In this document: positions 1-9,322 of the stretch, piece after piece
How the letters are laid out: the number at the start of each line of letters is the position of its first letter
Position numbering within the stretch: position 1 is the stretch's first letter
Source of the DNA: Desulfobulbaceae bacterium
Lineage (GTDB): Bacteria; Desulfobacterota; Desulfobulbia; Desulfobulbales; Desulfobulbaceae
NCBI GenBank assembly: GCA_012744275.1
Contig: JAAYIE010000084.1
Coordinates: forward strand, 24,344-88,343
DNA: 64,000 nt
Direction: 5' to 3'
Program-made: the position numbers and the translations under genes
The notes under the pieces: generated by a model
Told to the model about the DNA's origin: nothing
Seen by the model: the letters and a program-made list of their open reading frames with translations, nothing else
Databases searched by the model: none

Positions 1-85
1 CTTTGAGGATACGCTGGCCGGAAAAGGACTTGCTGAGATTTTCAGCCTGTAAAATGGGGACAGTTGGGGCAGCAGCGTTATTCAT
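1..85 (-). CDS. Amino-acid ABC transporter ATP-binding protein, N-terminal fragment (runs off window)
   Basis: Reverse strand reads MNNAAAPTVPILQAENLSKSFSGQRILK..., an ABC ATPase N-terminus; its ATG overlaps the permease stop (ATGA). Confidence 0.75.
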   Translation of the reverse strand, partial: MNNAAAPTVPILQAENLSKSFSGQRILK

Positions 86-762
86 GACTTTTCTTCTTCA
101 GTGTAACCAGGAATGCGCACTTTGTGCTCCAGTTTACGCAGGGCCGTGACTCCGGCCCAGGTAAGGAAAAAGTAGAGCAGACCAGCGGCCAGGTAGAGGG
201 GCAGGTGCTGATAGGTGCGCGAAGCAACGAATTGGGCCCTGGCCATGATTTCCGGTGCGCCGATGACAAAAGCCAGGGCAGAATCCTTGAGGATGATGGA
301 GTATTCGTTGGACCAGGCTGGGATGGAGATGCGCAGTGCCTGCGGCAAGATGATGGAGCGAATGGCCGCTGCCTCGCTCATACCCAAGGCGCTGGCTGCC
401 CGAAATTGCCCTTGTGGCAGCGACATGATCGCCCCACGGAAGATGTTAGCCTGATAGGCGCCGGTGGTCAGTCCCAGTACCGCCGCAACCGCGGCCAGGG
501 CAGGTATCTGGATGTTCAAATGCGGAAAGAGGCCGAAGTAAAAGAGAAAAAGCAGGGCCAGGATGGGAACACCCCTGAAAAACCACAGGTAGGCCGTCAG
601 TGCCCATTTGAGCCATCTGGGGCCGTACACCAGCCCTACAGCAGCCAATACCCCGATAAAGAGGCCGATAAACATGGCCGCGATGACAATAAGCCCCGTG
701 TTTATTGCTCCAAACAGCAGATAGGGAAAGGCATCGAGGACGGCGTTGAGTTGGGCCTGCAT
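82..762 (-). CDS. Polar amino acid ABC transporter permease (HisM/GlnP family)
   Basis: 226 aa ORF with GAYQANIFRGAI...QFRAASALGMS...RSIILPQALR EAA-loop signature; multiple TM segments. Confidence 0.92.
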   Translation of the reverse strand: MQAQLNAVLDAFPYLLFGAINTGLIVIAAMFIGLFIGVLAAVGLVYGPRWLKWALTAYLWFFRGVPILALLFLFYFGLFPHLNIQIPALAAVAAVLGLTTGAYQANIFRGAIMSLPQGQFRAASALGMSEAAAIRSIILPQALRISIPAWSNEYSIILKDSALAFVIGAPEIMARAQFVASRTYQHLPLYLAAGLLYFFLTWAGVTALRKLEHKVRIPGYTEEEKS

Positions 763-891
763 GGAGATAGTTTTGGGTGCGCTTAATTAAGCTTAAGTGT
801 GCGTGGATTAGCGTGCAATCAGAACGATCAGGCTGAGCCGGGGGCGAGCCGGCTGTATCTTTGGGATATGCATTAAGATATCGCATCACAA

Positions 892-927
892 CGTGTAGCA
901 CAGGCACACAGGTGCCTGTGCTACACG
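892..927 (-). other. Perfect 16-bp stem hairpin between substrate-binding protein and permease genes
   Basis: CGTGTAGCACAGGCAC-ACAG-GTGCCTGTGCTACACG; no U-tract follows on the minus strand. Confidence 0.85.
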
Positions 928-937
928 CAGGAAGAAA

Positions 938-1681
938 TTATTTGTCCAGATCGTATTTCTGGATCAGCTCTTCCCAGTACGGGGTAGCCATCAATTTTTT
1001 CAGGCTGGCATTAACCTTGTCCAATAGTTCCGTGTCTTCCTTGCGTATCGCATAGCCAAAATCCTCTTCCTGCATACCAAAGGTGCCCAGAATTTTTACA
1101 TCCTTTTTGGATACAGCGTCATTGGCCGGGGCATCGTCCATGGCAGCGGCATCAATGCGGCCGTTGAGCAGATCTTCCACGGCGAGTGGCGCTGAGCTGT
1201 AGTAGCGCAGGGTAACATTATAGCCCTTGGCCGCGATCTCATCCTTGAGCCATTTGGCCTCGGTGGTGCCCTGTTGCACGCCTAGGATTTTCTTGGTGGT
1301 ATACACGTCTTCAACAGTCAAAGCTGAATCTTTTTTTACCACAAAAACCTGCTTGATGATCCAGTAGGGGATGGTGAAATTAACCTGTTTGGCGCGTTCC
1401 GGGTTGATGCTCATACCAGAGGCGATGATATCGATTTTTTTGGTGACCAAGCTGGTGACGATTCCGTCCCATTCGATGGGTACATGGCTTATTTCCATGC
1501 CCAGATCCTTGGCGATCCAATCCATGGCATCTACGTCAAAGCCACTGGGTTTACCGGTTTTGTCAATGAAGGCAAAAGGCGGAAAATTGGCGTCGATGCC
1601 ATTAACAAGCTTGCCAGAGGCCAAAGCCTGGCCTGAGAACAGAAACAGGGCACAGAGGGAGAACAGGAGCAGTTTTCGCAT
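938..1681 (-). CDS. Amino acid ABC transporter substrate-binding protein (SBP_bac_3)
   Basis: Signal peptide plus GFDVDAMDWIAKDLGM...EWDGIVTSLVTKKIDIIASGMSINPERAKQVNFTIPY motif. Confidence 0.93.
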   Translation of the reverse strand: MRKLLLFSLCALFLFSGQALASGKLVNGIDANFPPFAFIDKTGKPSGFDVDAMDWIAKDLGMEISHVPIEWDGIVTSLVTKKIDIIASGMSINPERAKQVNFTIPYWIIKQVFVVKKDSALTVEDVYTTKKILGVQQGTTEAKWLKDEIAAKGYNVTLRYYSSAPLAVEDLLNGRIDAAAMDDAPANDAVSKKDVKILGTFGMQEEDFGYAIRKEDTELLDKVNASLKKLMATPYWEELIQKYDLDK

Positions 1682-1950
1682 GGTCGGTTCCTTGGTTTGT
1701 GCTTGGCGTTGACACCGGCCTGGCTTGCCTGGGCCGGTATAAATGAAAGGTAATGCCTACTAATTGCCATAGGCTAGGATGGTTGATATAGTTAAAAAGT
1801 ACCGTGGTGTCAATGATTCATCCTTGTACGCCATCGGTTTCAATTAGCGCAATTTTAGCACAGCACGAGTGTTCACAGATCAAGTCGTGGCTGCATAATA
1901 ATTGCTGAAAAGTATGCAGAGCGCACGTTAGCAATAGGGAGGACAAAATC

Positions 1951-2886
1951 ATGCGACGACGAGACATCTTGAGGGCCATAGCCTTAGGCGGTGCTGCTGT
2001 TGTGATCCGTCCCTTTGGTAACTTTGATGTGCTGGCGCAAACCGGCAGTGGCGCTGCCTCCGGTAGTGCCGATCTGGTGGCTGCCCTGGGTGGCGATCCT
2101 GCCGAAATGCTGCGCCAAGCCCTGCTTGAACTGGGTGGTATCGAGCGTTTTGTGCACAAGGGAAACCGGGTAGTCATCAAGCCCAATATCGGCTGGGACA
2201 ACACCCCGGAGGAGGCTGGCAATTCCAATCCGGAACTGGTGGCGGCCCTGGTGCGCCACTGCCTGGGGGCCGGAGCTGCCAAGGTGAGTGTACTTGATCA
2301 CACCTGTGATCAGTGGAAGGCATGCTACATGAACAGCGGCATTGAACAGGCGGTGAAAGCGGCCGGCGGGGAAATGCTGTCTGCCGACAACCGGAGCAGT
2401 TATCAGCAAGTAGATCTGCCCAGGGGCAAGATCTTGAAAAATGCCCAGATCCACAAGGCCATTCTGGAGAGCGATGCCTGGTTTAACGTGCCTGTTTTGA
2501 AATCCCACGGTGGTACCGGGATGACTGTATCCATGAAAAATCTGATGGGCATTGTTTGGGACCGAGGCTTTTTTCACTGGAACGATCTGCACCAGTGCAT
2601 TGCCGACATCTGCACCCTGCCCAAGCCACCGGTTCTGAATATTGTTGATGCCTACCGCATTCTGGTCAAAGGCGGCCCGCGTGGTGGCCGTGGCAAGGAG
2701 GTGGTGGTGGCCAAGGGTTTGTTTGCCTCGACCGACATGGTGGCGGTGGATACAGCTGCTATCCGCTTCTTTAACCAGCTGCGTGCCATGCCCCTGGAAA
2801 GTATCGGCTATCTGAGTAAGGGGGAAGAACTGTCGGTGGGCACAACACATTTGGACAGCCTGGCTGTTAAGCGGCTTAAAATTTGA
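1951..2886 (+). CDS. DUF362 family protein with Tat-like N-terminus
   Basis: MRRRDILRAIALGGAAVV twin-Arg-like leader; VVIKPNIGWDNTPEEAGNSNPELV and NVPVLKSHGGTGMTVSMKNLMG are DUF362-like. Confidence 0.85.
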   Translation: MRRRDILRAIALGGAAVVIRPFGNFDVLAQTGSGAASGSADLVAALGGDPAEMLRQALLELGGIERFVHKGNRVVIKPNIGWDNTPEEAGNSNPELVAALVRHCLGAGAAKVSVLDHTCDQWKACYMNSGIEQAVKAAGGEMLSADNRSSYQQVDLPRGKILKNAQIHKAILESDAWFNVPVLKSHGGTGMTVSMKNLMGIVWDRGFFHWNDLHQCIADICTLPKPPVLNIVDAYRILVKGGPRGGRGKEVVVAKGLFASTDMVAVDTAAIRFFNQLRAMPLESIGYLSKGEELSVGTTHLDSLAVKRLKI

Positions 2887-2903
2887 AAGCAATGCTCCAT
2901 AGT

Positions 2904-3040
2904 AATTCCCAGTTTCAGTTTAAAGATGTTCTCAAGGGGGCAAGACAAATACGATGCAGGCGTACATAGAGAGATGTTCTGCAGTATTTTTCGATGCCAA
3001 CACTTAAGGGCGCTTGAAAAGAGAAATGTGGAAATGGAAT
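2904..3040. repeat. Interspersed inverted-terminus element, copy A (~137 bp)
   Basis: AATTCCC...GGAAT ends; shares AAGATGTTCTCAAGGGGGC (19 nt) with copy at 13714. Confidence 0.7.
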
Positions 3041-4642
3041 AGCAGGTTGTTTCTGTTCGTTCGCAGGTTCTGCGCCGCTGCTGTCTTTCTGCTCCTGAGC
3101 CTGCTCTTTATAAGCACCAGCAGCGTTTTCTTGCAAGCAGCGCAATGCGTGGCAGCCCTTCAGATTATACCAGCGCTGATGACCGCCTCCTGGCTGGGCC
3201 TGATTTTGCTGGCACTGGCCACGCTGCTGTTCGGCAGGGCCTACTGCTCCTTTTTCTGCCCCTTGGGTATCCTGCAGGACCTGCTGGCTCGTCTCTTTGC
3301 CAGGAGAAAAAGAAAGCACCGTCACTTCCGCCCGCCTGCAAAGCTTATGCGGCCGGTCATTGCTGTCTTCTTTGCGGCCGCCCTTGCCTTTGGCAACACC
3401 GTTCTGGTGACTCTGCTGGACCCCTACAGCCTGTACGGCATTATGGCCGTGAATCTTTTCAAACAAGGCTGGACAGCGCTGAATAACGCTTTGGTACAAT
3501 ACAGCTGGTTTGCCTCGCTTTTTGTCTTGTATCCTTTACCCTACTCCAACCTGACAATTGTCTCCTTCCTGACGGCGCTGGCACTGCTGGCTTTTTTTAT
3601 GGTTTTCGTGCTGCTGCGTGGGCGTGAATACTGCAGCAGTATCTGTCCGGTGGGTACAGTGCTGGGCTGGCTGGGACGTTACGCTCTTTTTCGTGTTCGT
3701 TTTGAAGCAAACCAATGCACACACTGCCGCCGTTGTGAACAGGTATGCAAAACCTCGTGCATTGATAGTGGTGCTCTGCAAATTGATTACAGCCGCTGTG
3801 TGCTCTGCTTTAATTGCCTGCCGGTCTGCAGCCATAATGCGGTCCACTACGGTTTGTCAAAGCTCGCAAGCAAGGCAGGCCATGATTCCACGTGCTATCC
3901 TGTTGGCAAAGAGAAGACAGAACAGGTGGAAGATGATAAAGTTGTGCTGGTGGGTATAAACGCAGACCGGCGGCGCTTTGTGGGGCTGCACCTGGCAGTA
4001 CTGGCGGCGATATCAGGCGTGGGCGTTCCTCTGTTCGCGCAGGCCAGAAAGGTGCATGCCCGCGCTACAGAAAAAGAGGCGCAGGTAGCCCTTACTCCAC
4101 CCGGCTCCCGTTCACGCGCTCATTTTATCCGTCACTGCACCGCCTGTCAGCTCTGCGTAGCCCGTTGCCCCACCCGGGTGCTCCGACCTTCCCTGGGCGA
4201 GTATGGGCTATTACAGATTTTGCAACCTCGGATGGATTTTGGGCTGGGGTACTGCAACTATGACTGTGTGATCTGTTCTGAGCTCTGTCCCAGCGGCGCG
4301 ATTTTACCGCTGAGCATTCAGGAAAAACACGAAACCCAAACGGGAAACGTGCATTTTATTCAGCATCTCTGTGTGGTGGAAAGTAAACTGCAGAGTTGCG
4401 GCGCCTGTGCCGAGCACTGCCCAAGCCTGGCTGTAAAAATGGTAACCTACAATAAAGCGCCCCATCTCACCATTCCGGAAATCACGCCGGACCTCTGCGT
4501 GGGCTGTGGCGCCTGCGAACACGCCTGTCCGGTGCTGCCAGACAAGGCCATTTATGTGCAGGGTTTACTCAGACACCAAAAGGCCCGCATACTGCCCAGG
4601 GGGCAGCAAATTCACCGGCAGATGGATAGCTTTGGGTTTTAG
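3014..4642 (+). CDS. Polyferredoxin membrane protein, NapH-like N-terminal half fused to NapG-like ferredoxin C-terminal half
   Basis: TM segments with CSFFCPLG and CSSICPVG, several CxxCxxCxxxC motifs, internal RRRFVGLHLAVLAAISGVGVPLFAQA. Start may be TTG 3014 or ATG 3026. Confidence 0.85.
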   Translation: MKREMWKWNSRLFLFVRRFCAAAVFLLLSLLFISTSSVFLQAAQCVAALQIIPALMTASWLGLILLALATLLFGRAYCSFFCPLGILQDLLARLFARRKRKHRHFRPPAKLMRPVIAVFFAAALAFGNTVLVTLLDPYSLYGIMAVNLFKQGWTALNNALVQYSWFASLFVLYPLPYSNLTIVSFLTALALLAFFMVFVLLRGREYCSSICPVGTVLGWLGRYALFRVRFEANQCTHCRRCEQVCKTSCIDSGALQIDYSRCVLCFNCLPVCSHNAVHYGLSKLASKAGHDSTCYPVGKEKTEQVEDDKVVLVGINADRRRFVGLHLAVLAAISGVGVPLFAQARKVHARATEKEAQVALTPPGSRSRAHFIRHCTACQLCVARCPTRVLRPSLGEYGLLQILQPRMDFGLGYCNYDCVICSELCPSGAILPLSIQEKHETQTGNVHFIQHLCVVESKLQSCGACAEHCPSLAVKMVTYNKAPHLTIPEITPDLCVGCGACEHACPVLPDKAIYVQGLLRHQKARILPRGQQIHRQMDSFGF

Positions 4643-4655
4643 GGAGGACAGCCCC

Positions 4656-4778
4656 AGTTCCAGATAATGACGCCTAGCAAGGAGACAAGAAAAATACGAC
4701 GCAGGCGTGCATTGTGGCGCGTTTTGCAGAGGAAATCCGTTGCCGGCATATTGCGCGCTTTGATCTTGAGCTGGAATT
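4656..4778. repeat. Interspersed inverted-terminus element, copy B (~123 bp)
   Basis: AGTTCCAG...CTGGAATT ends; internal ACGCAGGCGTGCAT shared (inverted) with the copy at 7984. Confidence 0.7.
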
Positions 4779-6645
4779 ATCCGTTTTTTCGTTCTTCTAG
4801 CGTACTCCAGCGCTGGTACAGGCCTTCCACTTTGGCGCTGAGTTCCTCTTGCCGCTGCCAGCATTCTGCCAAACTTGCTGCATCGGCCATAATTGCAGGA
4901 TCGGCCATCCGTGTCTGCACCTCTGTGAGTTCAGCCTCGGCAGCAAGGATGCGCTCCTCCATCTGATCGTATTCCCGCTGCTCCATGTAGGAGAGTTTGC
5001 CGGGCTTTGGCCTGGTTGCTGTCTGCACTGTGCGATCAGGAGCGTTTTCTTTAGCCGCCTGCTCCTGCCTGGCCTGCTTTGTCTGTTCTGCATCCAGCCA
5101 TTCCAGCCATTGATCGCAGTCGGCAAAGTAGGCGGTCTGGCCCAGCCCGTCGAAACCAAGAATATGGGTGCAGAGCCGGTCGAGCAGGTAACGATCATGG
5201 GTGACCAGCACCACGGCCCCGGGAAATTCGTTCAGGCTTTCCTCCAGCACATCCAGGGCGGGAATATCCAGATCGTTGGTGGGTTCATCCAATAGTAGTA
5301 TATCTGCGGGACGTTGCATGAGCCGGGCTAGAAGAATGCGGGCCTGCTCGCCGCCGGAGAGGCGGGAAACCGGGGTTTCCAGTTGATCAGGCCGGAAGAG
5401 GAAGCGTTTTGCCCAGCCGGCCACATGCACGCTGCGGTTCTGGTAAAGCACACTGTCACCATCCGGAGCCAGGGCCCGGCGCAGACTCTGGTCAGTGTCA
5501 AGCTGTTCTCGCCTTTGATCAAAGCTGACCAGGCGAATATCGTCGGCCAGGCGAATGGTGCCGTGGTCAGGCCTGATTTCCGGCTCATCCTCCACGCTGG
5601 CTGCCAAAATGCGCATCAGGGTGGATTTACCGCAGCCGTTGTTACCAACCAGACCCAGGCACAGGCCCGGAGCAAGGAGAATATCCACCCCGGAGAAGAG
5701 GTGTCGTTCTCCAAAGGATTTGGCCAGGCCTTGGGCTTCAAGCAGTTTTTTCGTTTTGCGTTCTGTACCGTCAAAGCGGATGCCCGCCTGGCCCAAGGCG
5801 CGGTTTCGACTTTGTAGCTCGCCTAGTTCGTCCTGCAAATGGCCAGCAGCATCAATGCGATATTTGGCTTTGGTAGTACGGGCCTTGGGGCCCCGACGTA
5901 GCCATTCGGTTTCGCGGCGCATTTTGTTGGCCAGCCGCTCTTCCAGTTGCTGCCGCTGGAGCAGATACTCGGCCCTTTTTTCTACAAAGTCGGCATAAGT
6001 ACCCTGTACCTGCAATGAACCCTGCGGATACACCGCAGAGAGTTCCACCACCCGGTTGACTGTACTTTCGAGAAAGCGGCGGTCATGGCTGACCAGAAGA
6101 CAGGCAGCCGGGCTGTCCGGCCAGTTGGCTGTGAGGAGTTTCTCCAGCCAGAGGATACCGGCAATATCAAGGTGGTTGGTGGGTTCGTCCAGGATCAGCA
6201 AATCCGGCGCATTCAAGAGGGCCCGACACAGGGCCAGTCGCTTGCGCCAACCGCCGGAAAGACGCACCACCTTTTGCTGAGGATCATCAAATTCAGCACG
6301 GCTGAGCAGGGTGTGCACCCGGGTATAGAGTTCTGTTTCCGTAATCCTGCCGCTGTTGGCTTCGTCTTGCCCGGCCTGAACCAGGTTAGCATACAGACTC
6401 TTGCCCTCATCAAAAGTGTCTTCCTGAGCCAGATAACCGATGCGTGCTCCCCTTTGCAAGGTGAAGCTGCCACTGTCCGGTTGCTCCAGGTTGCAGAGAA
6501 TTTTCAGCAGGGTGGATTTGCCCGAACCGTTGGGGCCAATCAGGCCGATCCGTTCCCCTGGTTCAACATTGAACTGCACATTGCTAAATAACTGCTGCGC
6601 GCCAAAGGCCTTGCTCAGACCTTGAACCTGCAGGAGTGCACACAT
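4777..6645 (-). CDS. ABC-F family ATP-binding protein (Uup-like)
   Basis: Two ABC domains (GPNGSGKSTLLK, GNNGCGKSTLMR), LSGGWRKRLALCRAL, C-terminal coiled coil. Confidence 0.93.
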   Translation of the reverse strand: MCALLQVQGLSKAFGAQQLFSNVQFNVEPGERIGLIGPNGSGKSTLLKILCNLEQPDSGSFTLQRGARIGYLAQEDTFDEGKSLYANLVQAGQDEANSGRITETELYTRVHTLLSRAEFDDPQQKVVRLSGGWRKRLALCRALLNAPDLLILDEPTNHLDIAGILWLEKLLTANWPDSPAACLLVSHDRRFLESTVNRVVELSAVYPQGSLQVQGTYADFVEKRAEYLLQRQQLEERLANKMRRETEWLRRGPKARTTKAKYRIDAAGHLQDELGELQSRNRALGQAGIRFDGTERKTKKLLEAQGLAKSFGERHLFSGVDILLAPGLCLGLVGNNGCGKSTLMRILAASVEDEPEIRPDHGTIRLADDIRLVSFDQRREQLDTDQSLRRALAPDGDSVLYQNRSVHVAGWAKRFLFRPDQLETPVSRLSGGEQARILLARLMQRPADILLLDEPTNDLDIPALDVLEESLNEFPGAVVLVTHDRYLLDRLCTHILGFDGLGQTAYFADCDQWLEWLDAEQTKQARQEQAAKENAPDRTVQTATRPKPGKLSYMEQREYDQMEERILAAEAELTEVQTRMADPAIMADAASLAECWQRQEELSAKVEGLYQRWSTLEERKNG

Positions 6646-6693
6646 ACGGATAGTCCCTTCTTTTTTGATAACGCTTTTGGGCTGAACAGATCA

Positions 6694-7788
6694 TTAGCTG
6701 CTCAGGGTAACGGCATCAGCCCTGGGATAGGAGCCCAAGAGCTCGAAGTAGGCGCAGATCTGCCGCAGAATATTGCAGGCCTCGTAAATGGCCGGATCAT
6801 CAATGTGGCCGATCATATCGAGAAAAAACATGTACTTCCAGACTTTATCCTTGGTGGGGCGTGATTCCAGTTTGGCCAGGTCGATATTCTTGGCCGAAAG
6901 GATGGTGAGGATTTCGTTGAGCGCACCTGGCCGGTTTATCAGACCAATGAGGACGGAGGTTTTGTCGCTGCCGCTTTTGGAAGGAGATTTTTTTCCGAGT
7001 ACCAAAAAACGGGTGGTATTGCCTTGAAAGTCTTCAATGCCTTTAACCACCACCTGTAACTGATAGGTGGTAATGGCAAGCGAGCCGGCGATGGCACCGA
7101 TGCTTGGGTCTTCAGCCGCCATTTTGGCCGCGGCTGCGGTAGAAAAGACCGGCAGGGTAGGGGTGTCCGGCAGGTGCTTGCGCAGCCATTGTCGGCACTG
7201 CGCCAGAGATTGGGCGTGGGAAGCCACGGTTGTAATGTCTTCGATATTACCCGAGCGATTGACCAGATTGTGACTGATGGGCAGTTCTATTTCGCCGCAA
7301 ATTTGCACTTTGTAGATAAGAAAGGAATCAAGCGAATAGGTGACCGCACCCTCAACGGAGTTTTCCACCGGAATGATGCCATACTGCACCCGTTCACGCT
7401 CCACCTCCTGAAAGACCTCGGCAATGGATTCCATGGGCATATAATCGGCGCTCTGGCCAAAATACTTGACTCCGGCCAAGTGGGTATAGGTGGCTTCCGG
7501 ACCCAGGTAGGCTACAATCGCTTTACGTTGCGACAGGCGGCAGGAGGTGATTATTTCGTGGAAGATGGAGTAGAGTGCCTTAGGTGGAAAAACATCCTTG
7601 TTATTCCGCCTGAGCCGTTCGTAAATTTCCAGCTCACGCTGCGGATCCCACTTGGCGCGCTTGGTCTCGCTTTTCAGTTTGCCGATGGTCTTGGCGCATT
7701 CCAATCGTTCTTTCAGCAGTTCCAGCATGGTGTCATCAATTTCGTCGATACGCTGGCGCACTTCGGCAATACTGTGCTTTTTTTCCAT
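6694..7788 (-). CDS. pheA: Bifunctional chorismate mutase/prephenate dehydratase
   Basis: MEKKHSIAEVRQRIDEIDDTMLELLKER chorismate mutase domain; YLGPEATYTHLAG and GIIPVENSVEGAV prephenate dehydratase; ACT domain SRPTKDKVWKYMFFLDMIGH. Confidence 0.95.
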   Translation of the reverse strand: MEKKHSIAEVRQRIDEIDDTMLELLKERLECAKTIGKLKSETKRAKWDPQRELEIYERLRRNNKDVFPPKALYSIFHEIITSCRLSQRKAIVAYLGPEATYTHLAGVKYFGQSADYMPMESIAEVFQEVERERVQYGIIPVENSVEGAVTYSLDSFLIYKVQICGEIELPISHNLVNRSGNIEDITTVASHAQSLAQCRQWLRKHLPDTPTLPVFSTAAAAKMAAEDPSIGAIAGSLAITTYQLQVVVKGIEDFQGNTTRFLVLGKKSPSKSGSDKTSVLIGLINRPGALNEILTILSAKNIDLAKLESRPTKDKVWKYMFFLDMIGHIDDPAIYEACNILRQICAYFELLGSYPRADAVTLSS

Positions 7789-7983
7789 AATTTTAATAAA
7801 AAGAGATAGGTAGGGGTGAAGATTCTTTATTAAATTTTGATTATACCAGCCCAAATAATGCAAGGGAAGGGGAAGAAAAGGTATACTCCTGCGTTAAACC
7901 AGGTAAGGGGCCAGAATTTGATTTTTAGATTGCGTTGTTTCCGTTCAAACAAAAGGCCTGTTTTCCCCTGCAGCTGTGAGATT

Positions 7984-8121
7984 GTTCCAATCCCATGTTA
8001 AAGGGCTCTTAAGGGCCTGGCCTTGGGATGGCCTTGGGAAATATTCCTCAACGTGCTGGTATGCACGCCTGCGTCTTATTTCCCTTATCCCTTTGGGGTA
8101 TCTTTGATCTAGGATTGGAAC
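7984..8121. repeat. Interspersed inverted-terminus element, copy C (138 bp)
   Basis: Perfect 10-bp terminal inverted repeat GTTCCAATCC...GGATTGGAAC; TTAAAGGGCTC and ATCTTTGATCTAGGATTGG sub-terminal motifs. Confidence 0.8.
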
Positions 8122-8164
8122 TATATGGCTGAAATCAAATAAAAATCGAGGAAAAGGAGTCGTC

Positions 8165-8857
8165 ATGAAGTTGCAACATCTTGGCAGTGCAGTTCTGGTT
8201 GGTATCATCCTGTTGGCCGTATCTGTAGTCTATGCCGATGATCGTCCTTTATCAGGGGCTGTCGGAGCGATCACCATTGACGACAATGTGATCATTCCCA
8301 GCGGCACCACGGCTGTTCTCAACGGCACAAGCATCAGAGGTAATGTGCGCGTTATGGACAACGCCCAACTCACCATGGTAGGCGCACGTGTTGATGGCGA
8401 TGTGCAGGCCTACTCTGCCCGGTCGGTGGATTTGAGGCAAGGAACCCAAGTGCAGGGAAATGTACAGGGAGAAAACACCATTTCCGTGCTGGTTCGCGAA
8501 AACACCTCGGTAGGTGGCAATGTCCAGATCAAGGAGGCAAGGGCAGCTGCCTCACAAAATGGTCTTCTGGTAAGTGGATCCCAGGTAAAAGGTGATGTGC
8601 AGGCCGAAAAAAGCTCGGGTAAACTGACGACAACCGGCAATGCTATCGGAGGTAATCTGCAGTTCGTAGAAAATAAAACCGGTTCTTACACAATCAGCAA
8701 CAACACCATTAACGGAGACCTGCAGTTTTTCAAAAACAGAGGCTCTGGCACAATCACCGGCAATCACATCAAGGGCAATCTGCAGAGCAAGGAAAACAGC
8801 ACTGCCCCTGCCGTACAAAACAATCAGGTACAAGGGGATACTGAAATAGAAGGGTGA
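8165..8857 (+). CDS. Secreted repeat protein, probable beta-solenoid (about 20-residue GNVQ/GDLQ/GNLQ repeats)
   Basis: Signal peptide, then repeated GNVRV, GDVQA, GNVQG, GNVQI, GDVQA, GNLQF, GDLQF, GNLQS, GDTEI. Confidence 0.7.
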   Translation: MKLQHLGSAVLVGIILLAVSVVYADDRPLSGAVGAITIDDNVIIPSGTTAVLNGTSIRGNVRVMDNAQLTMVGARVDGDVQAYSARSVDLRQGTQVQGNVQGENTISVLVRENTSVGGNVQIKEARAAASQNGLLVSGSQVKGDVQAEKSSGKLTTTGNAIGGNLQFVENKTGSYTISNNTINGDLQFFKNRGSGTITGNHIKGNLQSKENSTAPAVQNNQVQGDTEIEG

Positions 8858-8893
8858 TAGTTCCGGCTTACCCGTAATTTTTTACAGTAATCC

Positions 8894-8927
8894 AGCCACA
8901 CAGCCATAATGACTGTGTGGCTTTTTT
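8894..8927 (+). terminator. Rho-independent terminator downstream of the beta-solenoid protein gene
   Basis: AGCCACACAG-CCATAATGA-CTGTGTGGCT followed by TTTTT. Confidence 0.9.
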
Positions 8928-9064
8928 GGTGGGAACAAGCTGCAAGGGAAGCGACTGCTTAAACGGCCCTGCGCACGCGCTTTATGAGCTGGTGCACGTG
9001 ATACTTCCGTGATACCTTTCAAGAAGGCCTTAAAAGACAAGTGACTGGTAATGTTGGGAAATGC

Positions 9065-9142
<78 letters not shown>

Positions 9143-9322
9143 AAACGTGGCTCCGGCCCTAACACACAGGCCGGATACAAAAAAATTCTTGTTACCATTG
9201 TAGCTGTCCCGTATATACCGTTCTCTTTTGTTCGTCAACATATTCCGGCAAACTCGGCTTGGGCTCTGCTCCGGTGAAGCATGGGCAGCAGGCGGTTTTT
9301 GTCGTGCATTCAAGGAAGTAGC

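Noticed and set aside
124-786. Long plus-strand ORF (220 aa) opposite the permease gene
   Set aside because: Shadow ORF antisense to a convincing amino-acid ABC permease; low-complexity, no family signature
1984-2892. 302-aa minus-strand ORF
   Set aside because: Antisense shadow of the DUF362 gene; composition typical of a spurious frame
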